Positions 45,104 through 53,119 of a stretch of DNA of 64,000 bases are shown here, one piece after another (position 1 is the first letter of the stretch; every line of letters begins with the position of its first letter). Under the pieces are notes generated by a model. It ran no database searches and was not told the origin of the DNA. It saw nothing but the letters and a program-made list of their open reading frames with translations. The DNA lies in the NCBI GenBank assembly GCA_022825825.1, contig JAJDWA010000021.1, positions 1 to 64,000 of the forward strand, given 5' to 3'. This DNA is from Candidatus Poribacteria bacterium. Lineage in GTDB: Bacteria > Poribacteria > WGA-4E > WGA-3G. A program made the position numbers and the translations under genes.

Positions 45104-45811
45104 TTACTTATTTTTATTAAATTTGTAATGCCAGTGGTGGAATTGTCCGTAATCAGTGGCGGAAGCTAATAAATCAGGCGCAATTGTCAGTTTAAGACTA
45201 TCTGGGATAAACATACTTGTGTTTAAGCGATTCTCATGAAAAATGCGATTTTGCGCCGCACGAATCACACTGTGCTGCTCCTTTACGGATAACTGAGACT
45301 CAACAAATCCGCCAATCCATAATCCACGATAGGTTAGTGCATCGACAGGCATAAGTCGGACATCTTCCACTATATTGGGGACAGATTCGTAAACTAAAGG
45401 ATCCCACAAGAGAAGACTAAACACTTGATTATCCGTTGTAAAACCCGCCTTGGAAAATGCCTGCTGGCTTGCATGGTTATTGACACGGATTGATGCCTTT
45501 GCCCAATATGCTCCCAGATTTGCCCCATAGGTTAATGCGTCCTGAATGAGAGAAGTCCCAATACCCTTGCCCTGATTTTTAGGATGAACAATTATAATAT
45601 CTATTTCCCATTGAGGTGCCTGTTTAGGTGCCAGAAAAGCGGAGAGAAAACCCGCAATTTCGTCTGCATCGACTGCAACGAAGATTTGATGTTCCGGCGA
45701 CGAAATATGATCACTAAAGACATCAAAGAGAAGAGACTCTCCCCATACTTCTTGTAATATTAGATGAATTGTTTGGGCATCATCTGGACGCGCCAATCTA
45801 ATACTTAACAT
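45104..45811 (-). CDS. GNAT-family N-acetyltransferase
   Basis: A 235-residue protein with an N-terminal GNAT domain: IRLARPDDAQTIH at the start, EIDIIIVHPKNQGKGIGTSL for acetyl-CoA binding, and NHASQQAFSKAGF. The C-terminal 80 residues form an additional domain, possibly a second degenerate acetyltransferase. No SD is visible. Lies in a compact minus-strand cluster with the isomerase and MBL-fold genes. Substrate unknown. Confidence 0.8.
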   Translation of the reverse strand: MLSIRLARPDDAQTIHLILQEVWGESLLFDVFSDHISSPEHQIFVAVDADEIAGFLSAFLAPKQAPQWEIDIIIVHPKNQGKGIGTSLIQDALTYGANLGAYWAKASIRVNNHASQQAFSKAGFTTDNQVFSLLLWDPLVYESVPNIVEDVRLMPVDALTYRGLWIGGFVESQLSVKEQHSVIRAAQNRIFHENRLNTSMFIPDSLKLTIAPDLLASATDYGQFHHWHYKFNKNK

Positions 45812-45830
45812 AGTTAGAAGTGTTCTGCTA

Positions 45831-46544
45831 TTATGGGCTGTGCAGATTCCTAAGTTCAGGGTTTAAACGAAATCCTTCCTCACGTTCTTGAGCCAGGTCT
45901 TTCCACGTGGCATCACATTCAATAAAGTGTCTCAAAACATCCTTAGCACCACGAACAACCGGCGATCCGTGCCCGAAACACATAAGATCAAACTCAAAAT
46001 GTAGCAGCATTCTGAGGGATAAACGTGCTTTGTTGATATCCACCAGATATTCAGGCGCGTTAATTCCAACCTTTCCGTCTGGAATGCCTTTGTCCTTTCT
46101 GCCGCCACTGAGCAGATCACCAAAGATGAATGCGCCCCCGTGAGGTCTCAAGTAGAAACTGACCTCTTCACCATGGCGGACATCTGGAACACGCACAACC
46201 TCAACGAGATCCCAAAGCACATCTCTGTCAGCGAATGTCCTATCATAAACAAATTCAGCCTCTTGCACCTGATTTTCATGAAGCAAGACCTCACACCCCC
46301 ATTTTTGTTTGAATTCAGTCAAGCATCTTTCATGATAGGTACAGGTCAGCATTAAATGTGTTGGACCACCAAGTTTGTCAAGCCATTGAATCTCACTTAC
46401 TGAGAGTGGGAGTGGATCTATCAACACTCGGATACTGTTGCTCTCGTCTTGCACGAAAAAACTATTCCAGTTATAGGCTTGATTCCGAGATGCCCCGTGA
46501 ATTTCCGCCCAAGTAAACAGATGGGGAGTCAGTTTAGTCAACAT
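45831..46544 (-). CDS. metallo-beta-lactamase-fold protein with degenerate metal site
   Basis: A 237-residue MBL-fold protein: NWNSFFVQ, RVLIDPLP and THLMLTC open the fold, and FIFGDLLSG and MCFGHGSPVVRGA are the later loops. The diagnostic HxHxDH is replaced by Y-H-E-R, so the first zinc site is probably lost. The last His (GHGSPV) and an Asp (FGD) remain. It may bind one metal or act non-enzymatically. Its ATG lies within the last 11 bases of the LamG gene, so the two are likely translationally coupled. Confidence 0.7.
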   Translation of the reverse strand: MLTKLTPHLFTWAEIHGASRNQAYNWNSFFVQDESNSIRVLIDPLPLSVSEIQWLDKLGGPTHLMLTCTYHERCLTEFKQKWGCEVLLHENQVQEAEFVYDRTFADRDVLWDLVEVVRVPDVRHGEEVSFYLRPHGGAFIFGDLLSGGRKDKGIPDGKVGINAPEYLVDINKARLSLRMLLHFEFDLMCFGHGSPVVRGAKDVLRHFIECDATWKDLAQEREEGFRLNPELRNLHSP

Positions 46545-47304
46545 CTCTATCTCTTTTGAGCATACCCCAAGTCGTTGCAGCTTTGTCTAATGGTGATACG
46601 CTCAAGACCTGATTCATATCTTGCTGAATCTCGGCTTCAGTCAGGACACGGTTATAGATGACAAATTCATCAAGCATTCCCTTATAGGGCCACGCACCGT
46701 CTAACCGATTGCCGAACCAATGATCTTTTTGAGAGGTCGGAATTTCGCCTTCTAACTTATGGGTCTGATCGAGTTTGCCGTTGATATAAAACCGAAGTTC
46801 TTTATTAAATTCGTAGACCGCAGCGACATGCGACCATTTATTGAGGGGAATACTGCTTTTTGCGCTGTTCCATGTCCGCCCACCAGCACCGCCGCTTCCA
46901 ATCCATACTGACGGTTTACCTTGATGGATACTTAGATAATACGTGTGAGGATCCGCTTGCCCGCGTACATTGCGATAATCACCGATACTCTCTGGATATA
47001 CCCATACCTCCATCGTCAGACTCTTGGTAATCGCCAGACTATTAGACGCTTTGACAGCAACGACTCCCTGCTGTACTTGTTCATTAAAAAACACCGCTGA
47101 TTTAATCTTTCCATTTTGCATCCATTTGACATCACCTTCAAGTGTGCCATCATTCCCTTTGCCGCTCAAGTCTTTGACATCTTTTCCTTTACCCTTATCG
47201 AACGAGAGGTAAAGTACCATTGCGTTGTCCTTAATCGCATCACTTACAAGCGGGAATATAAAAATGAATGCCGCGCTTAAAATATAAGAAACTATCTGTT
47301 TCAT
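46534..47304 (-). CDS. secreted LamG-domain protein with TTWGMLKR tail
   Basis: A 256-residue protein from ATG 47302-47304 with GGAGG upstream. Signal peptide (residues 1-22, VSDA-I), then a laminin-G/concanavalin-like sandwich: YLSFDKGKGKDVKDLSGKGNDG, LTMEVWVYP, NKWSHVAAVY, LRFYINGKLD and GMLDEFVIYNRVLTEAEI, a glycan-binding fold. After a short linker the chain ends KAATTWGMLKRDRDVD. The W-G-x-L-K-R part matches tails of the protease-ankyrin array 3 kb away. The final five residues are encoded in the overlap with the MBL-fold gene. Confidence 0.85.
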   Translation of the reverse strand: MKQIVSYILSAAFIFIFPLVSDAIKDNAMVLYLSFDKGKGKDVKDLSGKGNDGTLEGDVKWMQNGKIKSAVFFNEQVQQGVVAVKASNSLAITKSLTMEVWVYPESIGDYRNVRGQADPHTYYLSIHQGKPSVWIGSGGAGGRTWNSAKSSIPLNKWSHVAAVYEFNKELRFYINGKLDQTHKLEGEIPTSQKDHWFGNRLDGAWPYKGMLDEFVIYNRVLTEAEIQQDMNQVLSVSPLDKAATTWGMLKRDRDVD

Positions 47305-47370
47305 TGCAAACCTCCATATCAAAACGCCTGAAGAGACTTCTGATGGGCAAAACCTTAACTAAAATTCAAT

Positions 47371-47691
47371 CTACTTCCAGTCGTCATCTGGTGGATAAAT
47401 GTTAGAGCTTCCGCTGCCAGCACCTTTAAAATCGCTCTCAGCGAACCAGTCTTTGACGGTATCCCGCCACTTAATGAAGTGAGGAGCTTTTAGATGTTCT
47501 TGGAACGCTGCTTCGTCTACATAAACCTCATAAAGCCAAATCCGATTCTCGTCGGAACCGTCTTGAATTATATCAAATCGCAGACAACCGGGTTCGTTCT
47601 CAATAGAACCTTTCGCGTCGTCTATCATCGCTTCGATAAATGCTTCTCTATGACCTTCTTTAATCTGAATTGGGGCAATAATAACAAACAT
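47371..47691 (-). CDS. antibiotic biosynthesis monooxygenase (ABM) domain protein
   Basis: A 106-residue ABM/YgiN-type dimeric alpha+beta barrel: MFVIIAPIQIKEGHREAF, ENEPGCLRFDI, IWLYEVYVDEAAFQEH and HFIKW are the usual strand-helix elements. AAGGAGA precedes ATG 47689-47691; the ten-codon upstream extension is rejected. Members oxidise quinones or heme or have no known substrate. Confidence 0.85.
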   Translation of the reverse strand: MFVIIAPIQIKEGHREAFIEAMIDDAKGSIENEPGCLRFDIIQDGSDENRIWLYEVYVDEAAFQEHLKAPHFIKWRDTVKDWFAESDFKGAGSGSSNIYPPDDDWK

Positions 47692-47793
47692 AATCTTTCT
47701 CCTTTTCGTAAAATACAAGTATTGGTTTTACCTCTAAGGCTGTAGTCTATCAAAATCCTGGGCAAATGTCAAATTCCACGATAGCGATCTGCT

Positions 47794-48561
47794 TTACGGC
47801 AACTCGCCGCGCAACAGAAGGTTATCTTTCATCACTTCGCCATTGCTATTCCGCGTCCCAGATGGCATGTAATGAATGACCATCGCCCGACGGTCTCTGG
47901 ATGATCGGTTCGGATTGGTTTGGTGGAGCGTCATGCAGTGATGGACCATAGCACATCCTGCTTCAACAGGCACTGGCACAGCACGATGGACATCAGCATC
48001 TACTTGCAACAGCGCTGGCACACTACCTTTCTCCGACTCAGCACGTCCATGTGCCGCCAATCCTTCAGAATAACTGCCGGGGATAACGTTCATACAACCG
48101 TTTTCCTCGTCGGCATCATCAAGTGCTATCCAGATGCTCACAAGATTGGGTGGATCACACCGCCAATATGCATTATCCTGATGCCAATACACTTCACCGC
48201 CGTGATAGGCGGGTTTGTAAAGTGCTTGGTCATGAAATAACTGGATATTGACTCCGATTAAACTCTCAGCGATGTCTAACAGTGGTTCGTGATAGAGTAA
48301 CTTCCGATATTCCTCATCGAAACGCCACATCTCCATGATCTGCAACATCTCTTCGGCACGATCAGCGTCTGCATCGCTTTCCGAATCACCAACGACTGCG
48401 AGATTGCGTAACCCCTCACCAGTTGTATCGCGTTTTTCTGTAAACAGTGCATCGTAATGTTCGCGTAGCACGGCAAGGTGTTCGTCATCAATGACTCGTT
48501 CGTCTATTTTGAGATAGCCTTCACGTTTGAATTGTTGGACCTCTTCAGGCATAAGTTTCAT
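47794..48561 (-). CDS. phytanoyl-CoA dioxygenase family protein
   Basis: A 255-residue PhyH enzyme with an intact iron site: H127-Q-D129 in VYWHQDNAYW and distal H213 in CMTLHQTNPNRS, followed by RDRRAMVIHY with the 2-oxoglutarate arginine. AAGGAG precedes the ATG. Fe(II)/2-oxoglutarate-dependent hydroxylation of a lipid-like or small substrate is expected; the substrate is unknown. Single-domain, normal length. Of the three PhyH genes here this is the one with a textbook motif. Confidence 0.88.
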   Translation of the reverse strand: MKLMPEEVQQFKREGYLKIDERVIDDEHLAVLREHYDALFTEKRDTTGEGLRNLAVVGDSESDADADRAEEMLQIMEMWRFDEEYRKLLYHEPLLDIAESLIGVNIQLFHDQALYKPAYHGGEVYWHQDNAYWRCDPPNLVSIWIALDDADEENGCMNVIPGSYSEGLAAHGRAESEKGSVPALLQVDADVHRAVPVPVEAGCAMVHHCMTLHQTNPNRSSRDRRAMVIHYMPSGTRNSNGEVMKDNLLLRGELP

Positions 48562-48704
48562 TACACTGCTCCTTATAGTGGATTACAAAAATACATAGAC
48601 ATTATTTTTTTATAAAAAAGAACCTGCTACTGCTTGTGGAAATAGCTCTGAAAACCCATAACTGTCAACTTATCGATGCACCTACCGGGATTGGAAACAA
48701 TTAG

Positions 48705-48747
48705 AATTACCGAATTAAAAATTTAAACTTCATTCAAGAGGAAATGC
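48705..48747. repeat. 43-bp direct repeat, left copy
   Basis: AATTACCGAATTAA begins a 43-bp stretch that matches 55561-55603 at 36 of 43 positions in the same orientation. The two copies bracket the GNAT gene and the whole protease-ankyrin array. Confidence 0.5.
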
Positions 48748-48782
48748 GTAAGTCCTGGACAATGAATCCTCGCGTGCCGTAA

Positions 48783-49268
48783 TTATTTTTTGGGGCTTTC
48801 AAACTCTTGGACAGGTCCCTTCTCCCCTTGGGTCTCTGTGAAATTGCCTTTTGTGTATTCGTCAATAACTTTTCTCCAAAAGGCTTGTGCAGGGAAATTG
48901 CCAGCTTCCTGTACAACTGACCATTTGCCCGGATATTTCGCGAAGAGTCGATGAGCAACCTTCATTCCTATCCCTTTTCGTCGGTATTTTCTCATAATGA
49001 AGAATTCGGAGAGTATGTTTATGCGCTCACCGTTTTCTGGTTGACTCTGCCTACCTAACGCAAATCCAGCCAATTTTCCGTCAATCTTCACAAAGTAAGC
49101 AAAACGTTCAGGTTCTGTCCAATAGTAGTCAAGATATTTGTAGTTGAACAGTCCATAAGGTCCAACATCCTCGTTATTATATTCACTATAATCATGAAAG
49201 CAAAACTGCATCAGATTGCTAAGAATAGGTTTTTCATCTATTGAAATTTGCTTAAGTTCAATGTTCAT
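48783..49268 (-). CDS. GNAT-family N-acetyltransferase
   Basis: A 161-residue single-domain GNAT. LAGFALGR, the core INILSEFFIMRKYRRKGIGMKVAHRLF (R-R-K-G-I-G for acetyl-CoA), and a C-terminal AQAFWRKVI are present. AAGGA precedes the start. It lies downstream of the protease array beyond a 254-bp repeat-like spacer, so cotranscription is doubtful. Substrate unknown. Confidence 0.85.
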   Translation of the reverse strand: MNIELKQISIDEKPILSNLMQFCFHDYSEYNNEDVGPYGLFNYKYLDYYWTEPERFAYFVKIDGKLAGFALGRQSQPENGERINILSEFFIMRKYRRKGIGMKVAHRLFAKYPGKWSVVQEAGNFPAQAFWRKVIDEYTKGNFTETQGEKGPVQEFESPKK

Positions 49269-49284
49269 ACATTTTCCTTTTTTC

Positions 49285-49528
49285 TACCGTAACGTGAGTT
49301 TGATAATTAGATGTAGGTTGGGTAGAGCGTAGCGAAATCAACAATGCAACCGTCTTGACAGTCCTAAAGCGTTGGGTTTCACCTGTTTTTTCAGAAATAT
49401 TAACATCATAAGGGTCAAAACCTCTCTTTAGGGGATGTTTTTATTCTCCATTTCCGTTCTACCCCACCGAATGCCATAGGCGCATTCGGTGTTGATTCCC
49501 TACGGGATTTATCAAACTCACGTTACCG
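49285..49528. mobile_element. 244-bp MITE-like element with about 20-bp terminal inverted repeats
   Basis: CCGTAACGTGAGTTTGATAA near 49287 is repeated inverted as TTATCAAACTCACGTTACCG (49509-49528) with one mismatch. A second, imperfect complementarity lies further in (GTAGCGAAATCAACA against TGTTGATTCCCTAC). The right end covers the stop codon of protease copy 1. The interior includes GGTTGGGTAGAGCGTAGCG, a motif of the interspersed-repeat kind. No coding frame inside. Single-ended relatives lie at 32444-32466, 55630-55652 and 57444-57458. Confidence 0.55.
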
Positions 49529-50683
49529 TTTACGTTTCACGGCACCCCACGTTGTCGCCAAAGTCCACGCGCGTTCGACAGGTTGCGGTGGTAGTTTTGC
49601 ACTGGGATGCGCCTCAATCAGTGCTGCAAGGTCTACGTGCTGAAGTTCTCTCGCCAGTTTAGCAGGAGTGCGTCCATGTTTGTCAAGGATGTTAACCTGA
49701 ATATTAGCGTGCTGCAGCAGTCTCTCCACTATCTCGCGGCTATCACGCAACACAGCATAGTGCAAAGCCGTCATCTTGCTGGCGTCGCGCGCGTTAACGT
49801 CAAAGGTAGGGTCGTCGCGCAGAAACCAATTCACCGTAAAAGGGACACCATGCTTGACCTCAAAAATTAGCGGATACTTGGGACGGCAGCCGCGTGTTTC
49901 TTCCTCGTAGACATAGTCAGGGAAAAAACAGTCGTCCGCTGGCAGGTCTTCGTATAAGTATTTATAGTACCAGATAATACCCTTTATATCATCCTCGCTG
50001 AGATAGGCAGGCGGCTCGGCAAGCGAGAAACCAGCCATGAGCGAACCTGGCTGCTTGCCCACTGTCCAATCCATCCCACCAGTACTATTCATTCCCTCGT
50101 TTGTGATATAGGTGTCAGCCATGCCCAAGACATGCCCCAACTCGTGAGAGAGATCGTAAGCGATAGCATGATCGGCATCGTTCTCCCTACGATGTATGTA
50201 GATTTCGGGAGGTTCACCATCTACCACCAGGGCAAAGGAGTTCATGTCCCCCCTGCATAGGAAGGTCACCCGTGTTTCAAGCCCGCGCACTGTCTGACGA
50301 TCTTCCCTGCGATCTACCTTGTCGAAGCCCTTAAAATCTTTCTGGCGCACAAAATGGAAGTCGTCGGTAATCGCTCTTTCAGGGTGTAGTTCCCGAATCG
50401 GTTGCAGCCAGGCGCGCAGAATGTCGGTAATCATTTCCTTGAATTTGTCTTCCCTCTGCCGAAACGCATCGGAGCAGCCTTCGGCGAAACGATAGCCGAT
50501 CGTCCAGCGCGGCTTATCTATTTTGCGCAGCAAGATATGATCCCACTCTACCTCAGCCCCTACCAAATACCTCTCGTAAGTAATAAATCCTTGCGTGGAA
50601 TAGGTGACGTTAAAAAACAGACCGCACACCACTGCCAGCATAAAAAAGGTCCGGATTGTTTGGAAACGTTTTTGTCCCTGCAT
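49523..50683 (-). CDS. secreted metzincin-like protease with ankyrin repeats, copy 1
   Basis: A 386-residue protein. Signal peptide (residues 1-32, ending STQG-F), then a zinc-metallopeptidase-like domain with H180-E-L-G-H184-V-L-G-M-A-D190, the HExxHxxGxxD form of the metzincin motif. A candidate Met-turn follows (QPGSLMAG). Residues about 285-365 are two ankyrin repeats (DASKMTALHYAVLRDSREIV, then DKHGRTPAKLARELQ). The C-terminus is TLATTWGAVKRKR. GGAGGAG lies upstream of the ATG. It is the last and most divergent gene of a five-gene array. It should act outside the cytoplasm; substrate unknown. The zinc-site reading is by motif only. Confidence 0.75.
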   Translation of the reverse strand: MQGQKRFQTIRTFFMLAVVCGLFFNVTYSTQGFITYERYLVGAEVEWDHILLRKIDKPRWTIGYRFAEGCSDAFRQREDKFKEMITDILRAWLQPIRELHPERAITDDFHFVRQKDFKGFDKVDRREDRQTVRGLETRVTFLCRGDMNSFALVVDGEPPEIYIHRRENDADHAIAYDLSHELGHVLGMADTYITNEGMNSTGGMDWTVGKQPGSLMAGFSLAEPPAYLSEDDIKGIIWYYKYLYEDLPADDCFFPDYVYEEETRGCRPKYPLIFEVKHGVPFTVNWFLRDDPTFDVNARDASKMTALHYAVLRDSREIVERLLQHANIQVNILDKHGRTPAKLARELQHVDLAALIEAHPSAKLPPQPVERAWTLATTWGAVKRKR

Positions 50684-50732
50684 CTTTTAATGTTCTCCTC
50701 CGTCTGTAGCACAAACTAACAGTTTATGCTAC

Positions 50733-51869
50733 TTACCGTTTACGTTTCACAGCACCCCACGTCGCTGTTAGCCTCCATTTAGATGACACACTCCATGCTA
50801 TCGGGTGATGTTTGGCTGTCGGATGTGCCTCGATAAGTTTGGCGAGGTTAACCTGCCGAAGTTCACGTGCCAACTGTGCAGGGGTGAGTTTATCCTTGTT
50901 GAGAAGATTGACTTTGATCTTCGCTTGTGCCAGCAGGACTTCCACCATCTCGGCACTACCGCGCTGTACAGCATAGTGCAGCGCAGTCATGCCATGTGAA
51001 TCGCGTGCGTTGAGTTCAAGGGTTGGATCATCAATCAGTATCTGCCGCACAGTTTGAAAAACACCGTGCTTAGCTTCAAAAATCAATGGATAATTAGGTT
51101 CACATCTACCATCCCACTCGACACGAATGTAGTCAGGAAAGAAGCAGTCACCAGTTGGTTGATTTTCATACAAGTACTTATAAAGCCAGATGATGCCGTT
51201 CTTATCATCCTGACCAAGAGCAAACGGCTCAATAATGTGACGCATCAAAGTACTAGACATGACCGCGGACGGCTGCTTGCCCATGGTATATGCAAGACCA
51301 CCAATACTCGGCAGACGGTCGCGTACGTATGTATCCCCCAATCCGAAAGCGTGTCCCAGCTCGTGAACGAGGGTGAAAGTGAAACCCCGATTTTCAACGC
51401 CGACTGCGACACCCTTTCTCATACATATGTCTGGTGCCTCGCCAGCGAGGGCTATCCTTGCAAAGGCTCCTCTGGCATCTTCCGCACAGTCAAAGGTGAT
51501 GCGCGTGTCCAACTCACGCAGACTTAGCCTATCCTCCTCACACGCAGCAACATCCGGATGTCTCACCAAAAGAAAATTGTCGGTAAACTGCTTATTCGGG
51601 TAACGCTCCCGCAGCGGTTGCAGCCAAGCCTGTAGAGCCTTAGTAATCGCTTCCTGCAGCTGCTTTTCCTGCTGGCGAAATTCTGCCGGACAATCCACAG
51701 TGAAGTTATAGCCGATCCGCCACTGCGGCTTATCTAACTTGTCCAACAATATATCTCTTTCTTTGAGAGTCCATGCATTGAATCCCTGGACAGTGGGTGG
51801 GATACTGAAGAGCAAGCATCCTGCCAGCAGAATACTGAAGATATATCTCATTTTTTTCATAAGTTTCAT
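50733..51869 (-). CDS. secreted metzincin-like protease with ankyrin repeats, copy 2
   Basis: A 378-residue protein from ATG 51867-51869, which has AGAGGA ten bases upstream; the longer frame is rejected. Signal peptide to about residue 35 (TVQG-F). Metal motif H169-E-L-G-H-A-F-G-L-G-D with Met-turn-like QPSAVMSS. A D-D-K-N-G-I-I-W-L-Y-K-Y helix follows, then the cysteine pair GDCFFPDY/GRCEPNYPLIFE shared by all copies, then two ankyrin repeats (DSHGMTALHYAVQRGSAEMV, NKDKLTPAQLAREL). Tail TATWGAVKRKR. It is separated from copy 3 by a 60-bp spacer identical to the one before copy 4. Confidence 0.75.
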   Translation of the reverse strand: MKLMKKMRYIFSILLAGCLLFSIPPTVQGFNAWTLKERDILLDKLDKPQWRIGYNFTVDCPAEFRQQEKQLQEAITKALQAWLQPLRERYPNKQFTDNFLLVRHPDVAACEEDRLSLRELDTRITFDCAEDARGAFARIALAGEAPDICMRKGVAVGVENRGFTFTLVHELGHAFGLGDTYVRDRLPSIGGLAYTMGKQPSAVMSSTLMRHIIEPFALGQDDKNGIIWLYKYLYENQPTGDCFFPDYIRVEWDGRCEPNYPLIFEAKHGVFQTVRQILIDDPTLELNARDSHGMTALHYAVQRGSAEMVEVLLAQAKIKVNLLNKDKLTPAQLARELRQVNLAKLIEAHPTAKHHPIAWSVSSKWRLTATWGAVKRKR

Positions 51870-51926
51870 TATGGTGTTTCCTCTGTTTGTGTAATAGCAA
51901 TTCAAAAAGCGTTAATCGGTTCAAGT
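51867..51926. repeat. 60-bp intergenic repeat, array unit A
   Basis: The 60 bases covering the start codon, SD and upstream region of copy 2 are repeated exactly at 53056-53115, and with some changes at 54251-54309. They mark the duplication unit of the array. Confidence 0.75.
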
Positions 51927-51930
51927 ATCA

Positions 51931-53058
51931 TCAATCTCCGCGTTTAAGCTCTCCCCAGGTTGTTGTTAATTTATCTTTCGCATCAACAGATAACGTCAAC
52001 GGATGGGAAAGCAACAAAGCGATTATCTTGTCAAGTCCTCTCTCCCGTGCAATGCGTAGGGCAGTGCGTCCCTGCTTGTCAGACAAAAACGGCTTAATGT
52101 CCGGGTGGTCAAGCAGTTTCGCGATCAACTCCTCAAATCCCTGCAACACCGCGTAGTGCAACGCGGTCATGCCCTCCTTATCTTGGGCATTGATGTCAAG
52201 GTTAGGATCGTCCTTGATGACCTCGAGTGACCAGTATTCATCCCCCTGCTTGATCTCAAAGATCAGTGGATATTTTGGACGACATCCCAGTGGTGTCTCC
52301 TCCAACGCATATTCGGGGAAAAAACATTCTTCCAGCGGCAACTGCTCATGCACATGTTTGTAGAGCCAGATGATGCCGTTGATGTCGTCTGTGCCAAGCG
52401 GTTCAAGTCCATCGAGTGCGACGGGATGGTTGGCATCTTGATCTAAAAAGACAGGCATGTGCCCGCTCATCACGGCAGCGGGCTGCGTGCCCTTAGTGCC
52501 TGACAAACCGCCCTGGCTGAGACCTGGCTTGTGCCTATCATTCCACGGAATGTAGGTGTCGGCAAGACCAAAAACATGCCCTGTTTCATGGACGAGGGAA
52601 TTCATAAAGGGCCTTACCACCTTCGTGCCTTGGCGCAGTTTGATGCTAGGCACTCCACCGATGAAAGCCTTAGAACGCCCCAGCTTACAGTAGAAGATGA
52701 TCCACAGGTCGGTTTCCGCGTGGAAAGGCATAGCCGCGAACTGATGATAACGGAAATCGTTGACAATCGGCTTGTTGCTATAATCGCGCAATGGCTGTAA
52801 CCATGTCTGCAGGGCTTTTGTGACCGCGGCGGTGATCGCCTTATCGTTGTTTCTCATCTCTGGCGGGCAATCATCGCCATAACTATAACTGATAGTCCAG
52901 TGTGGCGCATGCACCTTGTTGATCAACAGACCATCCAAATTCTCCCACCCCTCGTGATGTAGCGCGATGAATCCTTGTGCTGCCGGGACAATGCTGAAAA
53001 ATAGACATCCTACCAGCACACTTATAAAGAAAAGATTTATTTTTTTCCAAAGGTTCAT
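51931..53058 (-). CDS. secreted metzincin-like protease with ankyrin repeats, copy 3
   Basis: A 375-residue protein from ATG 53056-53058 with AGAGGA upstream. Signal peptide (NLFFISVLVGCLFFSIVP, AAQG). Metal motif H157-E-T-G-H-V-F-G-L-A-D, with Met-turn-like QPAAVMSG. The domain contains GTDDINGIIWLYKHVHEQL, LEECFFPEYALEE and CRPKYPLIFEIKQG. Ankyrin repeats read DKEGMTALHYAVLQGFEELI and DKQGRTALRIARERGLDKII. Tail KLTTTWGELKRGD. Very similar to copies 4 and 5 from the cysteine pair to the end. The L-V-G-C inside the signal could be read as a lipobox, but the hydrophobic stretch continues past it, so a signal-peptidase-I site at AQG is preferred. Confidence 0.78.
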   Translation of the reverse strand: MNLWKKINLFFISVLVGCLFFSIVPAAQGFIALHHEGWENLDGLLINKVHAPHWTISYSYGDDCPPEMRNNDKAITAAVTKALQTWLQPLRDYSNKPIVNDFRYHQFAAMPFHAETDLWIIFYCKLGRSKAFIGGVPSIKLRQGTKVVRPFMNSLVHETGHVFGLADTYIPWNDRHKPGLSQGGLSGTKGTQPAAVMSGHMPVFLDQDANHPVALDGLEPLGTDDINGIIWLYKHVHEQLPLEECFFPEYALEETPLGCRPKYPLIFEIKQGDEYWSLEVIKDDPNLDINAQDKEGMTALHYAVLQGFEELIAKLLDHPDIKPFLSDKQGRTALRIARERGLDKIIALLLSHPLTLSVDAKDKLTTTWGELKRGD

Positions 53059-53115
53059 TATGGTGTTTCCTCTGTTTGTGTAATAGCAATTCAAAAAGCG
53101 TTAATCGGTTCAAGT
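53056..53115. repeat. 60-bp intergenic repeat, array unit B
   Basis: Exact copy of 51867-51926, covering the start region and upstream spacer of copy 3. Confidence 0.75.
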
Positions 53116-53119
53116 CTCA

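Noticed and set aside
51054-51527. Antisense frame of 157 codons opposite protease copy 2
   Set aside because: Shadow of a conserved sense gene; similar antisense frames recur in each array copy because the sense sequence is repeated.
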